A stretch of 20,554 nt of DNA from CAZADS01 sp964483985. GTDB taxonomy: Bacteria; Pseudomonadota; Alphaproteobacteria; Thalassobaculales; Thalassobaculaceae. The stretch is taken from assembly GCA_964483985.1 (NCBI GenBank), contig CAZADS010000024.1, forward strand, positions 1 through 20,554, read 5' to 3'. This document shows, one piece after another, positions 15,029 through 20,554 of the stretch. Under the pieces are notes generated by a model. The model was given only the letters and a program-made list of their open reading frames with translations. It was not told where the DNA came from and did no database searches. The stretch's first letter is position 1. Every line of letters starts with the position of its first letter. The position numbers and the translations under genes are program-made.

Positions 15029-15282
15029 CTAGACAAAGTCCTTTGTCAATCTAGTCGTAAAATAAATTCATAAATTTTCGTCCATTAGTAGAGCATGGAA
15101 TTTAAACACTAATGTTTGAAAGTTTCTGATAAATAACGCTCCTGAAAGTCAATATATAGACTGACGAGCAAGATTCCAGATTTTGTACCTTATATTTTTT
15201 AAAAAAGTGTATTTGATAGACGCAGTTCTTAGAAAAAATTAAAAACAAAGTCGAGTTAGAATAAGTTTGTTAGGGTTCTTTA
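15029..15282. other. AT-rich divergent intergenic region
   Basis: This 254-nt gap separates trxB (-) and the methyltransferase gene (+) and presumably holds the promoters of both. I found no ORF, RNA gene or strong sigma70-type box beyond AT-rich runs. The only clear structure is the inverted repeat at its left edge, listed separately. Confidence 0.4.
15032..15047 (-). promoter_or_regulatory. inverted repeat containing the trxB Shine-Dalgarno
   Basis: GACAAAGTCCTTTGTC is an inverted repeat with perfect 7-bp arms and a 2-bp centre. In the trxB mRNA it reads GACAAAGGACTTTGTC, so the AAAGGA ribosome-binding site lies in the hairpin, with GGAC as the loop and a 6-bp stem. It ends 3 nt before the ATG. 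It could be a DNA operator for a dimeric regulator or an RNA structure that limits ribosome access. Confidence 0.5.
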
Positions 15283-16083
15283 ATGGTAAATTGGCTACAT
15301 ATTATTCTAATTGTGACGAATTTGGTCACAATCTCTGGATTATATTTTGTGACGCGGCGCATGCTTAAGCTCAGAAGGCAGAGGCGCCGATCTTTTGTAT
15401 TTAGTCCCTATCCTATTAACCAAGTGAAACTAGAGCATATAGATCCATGTTTTGCTAGGGGACGGCATGGCATAAGTCCGGCATCTACGGTTAAATTTAT
15501 AGGTGGTGAAGGGGTAATGGCATCTCTTTCGGATAGAGAGACTTGGGTAATTGCGGGATTAGCAAAGTCAGCGAATAAAATTTTTGAATTTGGTACTTGT
15601 AGTGGAAAAACGTCACACATTATGGCATTAAATGCCCCAAATAACGCTACAGTTTATACACTGACCATACATCCCAACGACGTAGTAGAGCTAGAATTCA
15701 ACTCTGCCGATGATCGATATCATCAACATAAAGCAATAGAAGAGGCAGCATTCGATAATTTCTATTACGAAGGTCAAGAAACTGAAAGTAAAATTCAGCA
15801 AATATTTTGTGACAGCAAACGGTTTGATGAAAGACCATTTAGCGAAAAAATCGACCTAGTATTTATTGATGGGGCCCATACGTGGAGTTATGTGGAGAAT
15901 GATACAAATAAAGCTTTAGAAATGGTGACTGAAGGTGGTGTAATTTTATGGCATGATTATAAAGTAGAGGCACCGGATGTATTTGGGTTTTTGAATAAAC
16001 TATCAAAAACAATTTCTCTGGTTCATATAAGGGATACGGATATGGTCATGTATAGAAAAGGTTCAGATCATGGCAGCTATTAA
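15283..16083 (+). CDS. membrane-anchored class I SAM-dependent methyltransferase
   Basis: A 266-residue protein with an N-terminal transmembrane segment (about 4-24) followed by a strongly basic stretch (RRMLKLRRQRRR), which predicts a single membrane anchor with the enzyme in the cytoplasm. The methyltransferase domain begins near 85. Motif I is FEFGTCSGKT (101-110). The later acidic motif DLVFIDGAHTWSYVENDT (191-208) and GGVILWHDY (218-226) match the Methyltransf_24 type common in glycan or lipid modification loci. The acceptor is unknown, and no glycosyltransferase cluster lies around it, only a convergent ELM1-family gene. Only a weak AGGG precedes the ATG. It seems to stand alone as a transcription unit. 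Confidence 0.75.
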   Translation: MVNWLHIILIVTNLVTISGLYFVTRRMLKLRRQRRRSFVFSPYPINQVKLEHIDPCFARGRHGISPASTVKFIGGEGVMASLSDRETWVIAGLAKSANKIFEFGTCSGKTSHIMALNAPNNATVYTLTIHPNDVVELEFNSADDRYHQHKAIEEAAFDNFYYEGQETESKIQQIFCDSKRFDERPFSEKIDLVFIDGAHTWSYVENDTNKALEMVTEGGVILWHDYKVEAPDVFGFLNKLSKTISLVHIRDTDMVMYRKGSDHGSY

Positions 16084-16163
16084 AAAAGTTTGTGGGACAA
16101 ATCTTCATCTTACCAACGGCATTCGGATTTTAATCCGGTGTTATCGGTGAAAGAGCGTTTGAA

Positions 16164-17159
16164 TTAGTTTTGATTTACCAACGCGTTTAGTTTTTTAACT
16201 ATAGTTTGGGCTACTCTTTTAGTTTCGCATAATCGCGTATATTCCCATGTTTCAAGCTTTCCGTTGAATGTGCGAGCTCGACCGCTTTCTATAATGGAAT
16301 GTAAAAATTTAGCTCTTCGGCGAGAGTTTGTTCCCAAGTTTAAAATATAAACCGGTTTTCCGGTAGTACATGCCTCGGAAATCATATTAACTGAATCAGA
16401 TGTGACGATAATAGCATCGGCTAATCCAAGAAAACCTAGATAAGGGTTCATACCTTGGCCTGTCCAAACCAAGGTGTCACTTCGGTTAGCCAGTGGAGCA
16501 AGTGCGGTCAATACATTAGAACTAGTTCTGCGGCTTGTGGTTACCATCAGCCCGCATTTGTTAGAATCGATAAATTTATTTAGTGCGAGGAAAGTGCGAA
16601 GCGCTTGGTCATCTCCAATTCTCGAGTTTCGGGTATTGCCCCCGATATTAACTGCCACCCGGGGTTTAGGTAAAAATTTAATTTTCGATTTTAATTTTAA
16701 TGCTTCTTGATCCAATAATGAAGGCGTGATTTGGTTTAATGAACCAATTGTTGTTATTACATTCTCCGCTCTAGTAGGGTCGTGTTCAGGAATAACAAGT
16801 AAGTCAAAAAATCTAGCATTAATGCGGGGGTCTTGGATATGTATAGTGAATACTTTGCCTCTTGATATGCGTTTTAAAACTATTGCAGCACCAGCATTTC
16901 TTCTCCCGCATGTAATTGAAAACAGAGGAAATGGCGTTTCTAATTTTTCACTCCTGTGGTGTCCAAACGGGACACCAAAAAATTTTCCTATGGATGGCGC
17001 TAATCTAAGTAATGGATGGGGGATTATAGGTTTTATGGAGTATGGATACTCCAAAGCATCCGCGAGGCCACGAGCCTGCAGTTCCATGCCGAGTGTTCCA
17101 TCAGAAATAACCCAACCATGAGGCAAGGACGTTGTTATATGATTAATTTTTTGGTGCAT
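16164..17159 (-). CDS. ELM1/DUF1022 family protein
   Basis: A 331-residue protein of the family annotated as mitochondrial fission ELM1-like (DUF1022), widespread in alphaproteobacteria. The fold resembles GT-B glycosyltransferases: an N-terminal region WVISDGTLGMELQARGLADAL (16-36), a middle VAVNIGGNTRNSR (168-180), and a C-terminal nucleotide-sugar-site-like TSDSVNMISEACTTGKPVYI (253-272). The plant homologue ELM1 recruits a dynamin for mitochondrial fission. The bacterial role is unknown, and an envelope or glycan role is a guess. No signal peptide is seen. The sequence upstream of the ATG is A/T-rich with no Shine-Dalgarno, which is unusual here. It is divergent from the Lrp gene and convergent with the methyltransferase. 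Confidence 0.85.
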   Translation of the reverse strand: MHQKINHITTSLPHGWVISDGTLGMELQARGLADALEYPYSIKPIIPHPLLRLAPSIGKFFGVPFGHHRSEKLETPFPLFSITCGRRNAGAAIVLKRISRGKVFTIHIQDPRINARFFDLLVIPEHDPTRAENVITTIGSLNQITPSLLDQEALKLKSKIKFLPKPRVAVNIGGNTRNSRIGDDQALRTFLALNKFIDSNKCGLMVTTSRRTSSNVLTALAPLANRSDTLVWTGQGMNPYLGFLGLADAIIVTSDSVNMISEACTTGKPVYILNLGTNSRRRAKFLHSIIESGRARTFNGKLETWEYTRLCETKRVAQTIVKKLNALVNQN

Positions 17160-17241
17160 ATTGTAAACTTTTTAATTTTATCAGTTTGAAGAGTGTTGCA
17201 TTATTATATCAAAGCTACGTAATAATCTTGCGTCGAAAAAA

Positions 17242-17271
17242 TTGCGTTAATATTAGACTACTATGGATTAT
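17242..17271 (+). promoter_or_regulatory. candidate promoter of the Lrp/AsnC gene
   Basis: TTGCGT (17242-17247) and GATTAT (17266-17271) are spaced by 18 nt, each matching the sigma70 consensus at four positions. The expected start lies about 40 nt before the Lrp initiation codon. It sits in the divergent gap with the ELM1-like gene, where no other good pair was found. Confidence 0.35.
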
Positions 17272-17319
17272 ATGGTGCTTTGGTTCTGAATCCTAATTGC
17301 CCTCGGAGGTTTAACTGTT

Positions 17320-17808
17320 ATGCGGCGTGTTAAACTGGATCGAATTAATCGGCGGATCTTGCGTGACTTGCAGGATAACGGCAGAATTACCAATGTTGAT
17401 TTAGCTGATCGTGTAGGGATATCGGCTCCCCCGTGTCTTCGTCGTGTTCGAGCTCTTGAGCAGTCCGGTTATATTCGTGGTTACCACGCGGATATTAGCC
17501 CAGAGGCACTTGGCTTCTCGGTTATTATATTCGCCTTTGTTGGTTTATCTAGCCAATCAGAAGATGATTTAATCGCTTTTGAGGAGTTGGTCAGTAATTG
17601 GGAAGAAGTACGTGAGTGCCATATGTTATCGGGGGAAACGGATTTTTTGTTAAAAATAGTCGCAAGAGATTGGGATTCTTTTCAGCGTTTTTTAACGACT
17701 CGCTTAACACCTGCACCAAATGTTTCCAATGTAAAAACCGCCCTCGCTTTTCGAACTAAAAAACAATTACCAGGAGTGCCAATTGAGGAAAACGCTGAAA
17801 ATTTATGA
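17320..17808 (+). CDS. Lrp/AsnC family transcriptional regulator
   Basis: A 162-residue regulator. The N-terminal helix-turn-helix at about 5-55 reads LDRINRRILRDLQDNGRITNVDLADRVGISAPPCLRRVRALE. The C-terminal RAM/effector domain at about 70-150 includes the turn CHMLSGETDFLLKI, typical of the amino-acid-sensing site. It has the normal family length. Members are octameric or dimeric regulators of amino acid metabolism; here the ligand and targets are unknown. GGAGG lies 10 nt before the ATG. The stop codon is only 2 nt from the greA stop codon on the opposite strand, so the two transcripts must overlap at their 3' ends. Confidence 0.92.
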   Translation: MRRVKLDRINRRILRDLQDNGRITNVDLADRVGISAPPCLRRVRALEQSGYIRGYHADISPEALGFSVIIFAFVGLSSQSEDDLIAFEELVSNWEEVRECHMLSGETDFLLKIVARDWDSFQRFLTTRLTPAPNVSNVKTALAFRTKKQLPGVPIEENAENL

Positions 17809-17810
17809 CT

Positions 17811-18284
17811 CTAAGATATTGATATGTTTAAAACCTCATAACTTTTAGTTCCCCTTGGCGTTATAACTTCAGCACTGTCCCCTACTCTTTTTCCTATTAG
17901 TGCGCGAGCAATAGGAGATGATGTAGAAATGAGCCCTTGAGAAATATCGGCTTCATATGGCCCTACAATAGTATAAGTGACTTCCTGATCGGTATCCTCG
18001 TCCGCCAATTTTACCGTAGTGCCAAATGTGACTGTATCACCATCGATCATAGAAGCATCAATGACTTCCGCGCGGCTAATAACATCTTCCAGTTCTGCTA
18101 GACGCCCTTCAATAAAGCTTTGGCGTTCACGGGCAGCGTGGTATTCAGCATTTTCTGAAAGATCGCCATGTTCTCGTGCCTCGGCTATCGCTCTAATGAC
18201 GTCAGGTCGCTCGACGGATTTCAATTGCTTCAGCTCAACTTTTAATCGTTCTAGGCCTTCTCGGCGTATTGGAATTTTCTCCAT
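17811..18284 (-). CDS. greA: transcription elongation factor GreA
   Basis: A 157-residue GreA, which enters the secondary channel of backtracked RNA polymerase and stimulates cleavage of the nascent transcript. The N-terminal coiled coil spans about 5-75, and its tip carries the conserved acidic pair Asp41 and Glu44 in DLSENAEY. The C-terminal globular FKBP-like domain has VTFGTTVKLAD and SSPIARALIGKRVGD. The start MEKIPIRREG is the usual family start. The gene lies 91 nt downstream of carB on the same strand, an order I recall as frequent in alphaproteobacteria, so partial cotranscription is likely. Confidence 0.95.
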   Translation of the reverse strand: MEKIPIRREGLERLKVELKQLKSVERPDVIRAIAEAREHGDLSENAEYHAARERQSFIEGRLAELEDVISRAEVIDASMIDGDTVTFGTTVKLADEDTDQEVTYTIVGPYEADISQGLISTSSPIARALIGKRVGDSAEVITPRGTKSYEVLNISIS

Positions 18285-18349
18285 TTTAAAATGCCCAAAC
18301 CTCTAATACTTCAACTATATCCTATAAAGGAGCATAATTTTACCGTGTT

Positions 18350-18381
18350 TTTTGAGTTTTTTTAATTTTTAAAACTCAAAA
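18350..18381 (-). repeat. inverted repeat at the carB 3' end
   Basis: TTTTGAGTTTT (18350-18360 region) and AAAACTCAAAA (18371-18381) are 11-bp arms separated by a T/A-rich loop, and the carB stop codon lies within one arm. Neither strand has a proper T run after the hairpin, and the stem is nearly all A/T. It may be a 3' mRNA stem or partial terminator between carB and greA. Confidence 0.35.
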
Positions 18382-20554
18382 TGACCCTTTAAGATAGGAT
18401 TGTAACGGGACGACTTCAAGCTGTCGCCGTCGTATAGCATTTATTGCTTGAACAGCAGCTCGAGCTCCCTCGATAGTCGTATAGTAAGGGATATTGTGAT
18501 TTAAAGCCGTCCGACGCAAGCTGAAACTATCTGCGATAGCTTGAACTCCGTCCGTTGTATTTATCACTAAGTTGACGTGACCCGATAGCATATTGTCGAC
18601 AATATGTGGTCTGCCTTCTAGGACTTTTTTTACACGGTCTACTTTCAAGCCAGCCTTTTTTAATGCTCGTGCAGTGCCGGAAGTCGCTATCAATAGAAAG
18701 CCCATATAAGCCAATTCTTTTGAAATTGAGATAATGCTAGATTTGTCATCGTCTCGAACCGAAACAAAAACGGTTCCGCTGGATGGTAAATCGGTACCGG
18801 CTGCGATTTGGCTTTTTGCAAATGCGGCTGCAAAGTCGAAATCGATACCCATCACTTCGCCTGTTGACTTCATCTCCGGACCAAGGATGCTATCTACTCC
18901 CTTAAAACGAGTGAAAGGAAAAACCGCTTCTTTAATAGCGACATGGCTCGGAGTGGTGTTTGGCAAACTGAAAGTGGTAAGTGGTTCTCCAGCTATTATT
19001 CTGGCAGCAATTTTAGCAACTGGCACTCCTGTAGCTTTTGCTACAAACGGCACTGTTCGGCTCGCACGAGGATTTACTTCCAATAAAAATACTTCTCCAT
19101 CTTTAACTGCGAATTGAACATTCATAAGTCCTTTTACAGCAAGCCCTTTTGCGAGCAACTCTGTTTGATGTCGGATTTCTTCTATTAACGAAGTTGATAG
19201 CGATTGAGGTGGCAGTGAGCAGGCACTATCTCCAGAGTGTATGCCGGCCTCTTCTATATGTTCCATGATGCCCGCAATGTATGTAGAATCGCCGTCCGCT
19301 AAGCAATCAACATCTATTTCAATAGCTTTAGATAAAAATCGATCTATTAAGATGGGATTTTTCCCCGATGCTATTACAGCGTTACCCATATATTTTTGTA
19401 GGCCGACTAAATCGTGGACAATTTCCATAGCTTGCCCGCCTAAAACATATGACGGCCTTATCACTATTGGAAACCCGATCCGATCAGCGACATATTCAGC
19501 CTGTGCGAGTGAGGTGGCTATTCCGTTTTCTGGTTGCTTGAGATCCAAACGATACAGTAGCTGTTGGAAGCGCGATCTATCCTCAGCCAGATCAATAGCA
19601 TCGGGAGACGTACCTAAAATATTTATCCCAACCGATTCGAGAGCATGGGATAATTTTAATGGAGTTTGACCACCTAACTGTACGATGACGCCCTTGACAA
19701 TCCCATTTTCTTCTTCCTTTCGAATGAGTTCAATTACATCTTCTGCTGTTAATGGCTCAAAATAGAGCCGATCCGATGTATCATAATCAGTGGAGACTGT
19801 TTCCGGATTGCAATTGACCATTATGGTTTCATAACCTACAGAAGAGAGTGCGTAAGCTGCGTGAACACAACAATAGTCAAATTCAATGCCTTGTCCTATC
19901 CGATTAGGTCCCCCTCCGAGTATCACGACCTTTTCTCGCTTTGATGGCAGGGCTTCACATTCTGGGTCGTTTATTCCGTCGCCTTCATAGGTAGAATACA
20001 TATATGGCGTTTTTGCTGGGAATTCGCCGCCACAAGTGTCAATACGTTTGTAAACGGGCCTTAACTTGAATTTCTCACGTCGAAGTTGTGAGATTTCTTC
20101 TTCTGGCATCTCAGATAGCGTACTCAGTCTAGCATCAGAAAAGCCCATTTGTTTTAAAGCTAGGAAATCGCGTCGATCCTCAGGTAGTCCATTAGAACGA
20201 ATATTCATTTCCGCCACTATAATTTCTTGAATTTGCCGAAGAAACCATGGATCGATGCTGCATGCTCCATAGATTTCCTCAACAGATAGGCCTAGCCGAA
20301 ATGCTTCAGCAACTCTCAATATACGATCAGGCACAGATTCGGATAAGGCTGCGATCACGGCGTTTCGGTCCAAAGTCCCTGTTCTATCATCTCCGCCCGA
20401 AATTGCCACTTCGTCAAGACCGTTTAATCCGGTTTCCATTGAGCGTAGCGCCTTTTGCAAAGATTCTGAGAAAGTTCTTCCAATGGCCATAGCCTCTCCA
20501 ACGGACTTCATCGAAGTCGTTAGCTTGGCTTCTGCTCCAGAAAATTTTTCAAAA
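18376..20554 (-). CDS. carB: carbamoyl-phosphate synthase large subunit (partial, C-terminal part)
   Basis: About 725 residues of CarB, open to the right edge of the window. The reading continues upstream of the internal Met at 20511 as FEKFSGAEAKLTTSMKSV, so roughly the first third (about 350 residues of a ~1,080-residue protein) lies outside. The visible part holds the end of the first carboxyphosphate half, the oligomerisation domain with the linker TCGGEFPAKTPYMYSTYE, the second ATP-grasp domain (PNRIGQGIEFDYCCVHAAYAL, VIRPSYVLGGQAMEIV, LLEVNPRASRTVPFVAKATG), and the C-terminal MGS-like allosteric domain from about VFVSVRDDDKSS to the end. The enzyme makes carbamoyl phosphate from glutamine-derived ammonia, bicarbonate and two ATP for pyrimidine and arginine synthesis. 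No frameshift or missing motif is seen. Confidence 0.97.
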   Translation of the reverse strand, partial: FEKFSGAEAKLTTSMKSVGEAMAIGRTFSESLQKALRSMETGLNGLDEVAISGGDDRTGTLDRNAVIAALSESVPDRILRVAEAFRLGLSVEEIYGACSIDPWFLRQIQEIIVAEMNIRSNGLPEDRRDFLALKQMGFSDARLSTLSEMPEEEISQLRREKFKLRPVYKRIDTCGGEFPAKTPYMYSTYEGDGINDPECEALPSKREKVVILGGGPNRIGQGIEFDYCCVHAAYALSSVGYETIMVNCNPETVSTDYDTSDRLYFEPLTAEDVIELIRKEEENGIVKGVIVQLGGQTPLKLSHALESVGINILGTSPDAIDLAEDRSRFQQLLYRLDLKQPENGIATSLAQAEYVADRIGFPIVIRPSYVLGGQAMEIVHDLVGLQKYMGNAVIASGKNPILIDRFLSKAIEIDVDCLADGDSTYIAGIMEHIEEAGIHSGDSACSLPPQSLSTSLIEEIRHQTELLAKGLAVKGLMNVQFAVKDGEVFLLEVNPRASRTVPFVAKATGVPVAKIAARIIAGEPLTTFSLPNTTPSHVAIKEAVFPFTRFKGVDSILGPEMKSTGEVMGIDFDFAAAFAKSQIAAGTDLPSSGTVFVSVRDDDKSSIISISKELAYMGFLLIATSGTARALKKAGLKVDRVKKVLEGRPHIVDNMLSGHVNLVINTTDGVQAIADSFSLRRTALNHNIPYYTTIEGARAAVQAINAIRRRQLEVVPLQSYLKGSF

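Noticed and set aside
16124..16137. CGGATT/AATCCG inverted repeat between the methyltransferase and ELM1 genes as a bidirectional terminator
   Set aside because: The loop is only 2 nt and neither strand has a T run after it. It might still be a weak structure, but it is not supported as a terminator.
1..20554. CRISPR array, insertion sequence, prophage, tRNA or rRNA
   Set aside because: No regularly spaced direct repeats, transposase or integrase motifs, or tRNA T-arm signatures were seen on either strand.

Overview
The window looks like chromosomal DNA from a free-living, AT-leaning alphaproteobacterium, plausibly a marine Rhodospirillales- or SAR116-like lineage. The lineage call is inference, from protein character and from the right-hand block carB-greA / lrp / ELM1-like / trxB / lysR, a grouping I recall from alphaproteobacteria. 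I see no transposase, integrase, CRISPR array, tRNA or rRNA. The genes are densely packed on both strands, and the strand switches often.

Left part (1-3808, + strand). After a probable terminator from an upstream unit come a Nu-class (YfcG-like) glutathione transferase, an AtuA/DUF1446 protein and a DUF4387 protein. The last two overlap by ATGA. Next is a cytoplasmic HtrA-like protein with a PDZ domain in which all three catalytic triad positions are replaced. It appears to be expressed from a leaderless promoter.

Middle (3901-12734). Two minus-strand genes encode an EF-G-like GTPase lacking the switch II histidine and a class I aspartate aminotransferase. They are followed by a plus-strand series: a PptH-like metallophosphoesterase, an FAD-dependent monooxygenase, the YgiB-like lipoprotein with its YgiC-like ATP-grasp partner, and a D-2-hydroxyacid dehydrogenase.

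Intergenic 12735-13047. This has no convincing gene but is strongly structured: several short hairpins lie between two terminator-like hairpins that face opposite ways. It is either an overlapping pair of 3' UTRs or an unannotated small RNA, and is the best candidate here for something undescribed.

Right part (13048-20554). This holds a LysR regulator, thioredoxin reductase (its Shine-Dalgarno lies inside a perfect inverted repeat), a membrane-anchored SAM methyltransferase, an ELM1/DUF1022 protein, an Lrp/AsnC regulator, GreA, and the C-terminal two thirds of CarB running off the window. lrp and greA converge with only 2 bp between their stop codons.

Functionally the window mixes core housekeeping (pyrimidine/arginine precursor synthesis, transcript cleavage, thiol redox, amino acid metabolism) with thiol-linked or poorly characterised genes (GST, YgiB/YgiC, AtuA/DUF4387). 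No single dedicated pathway spans it.
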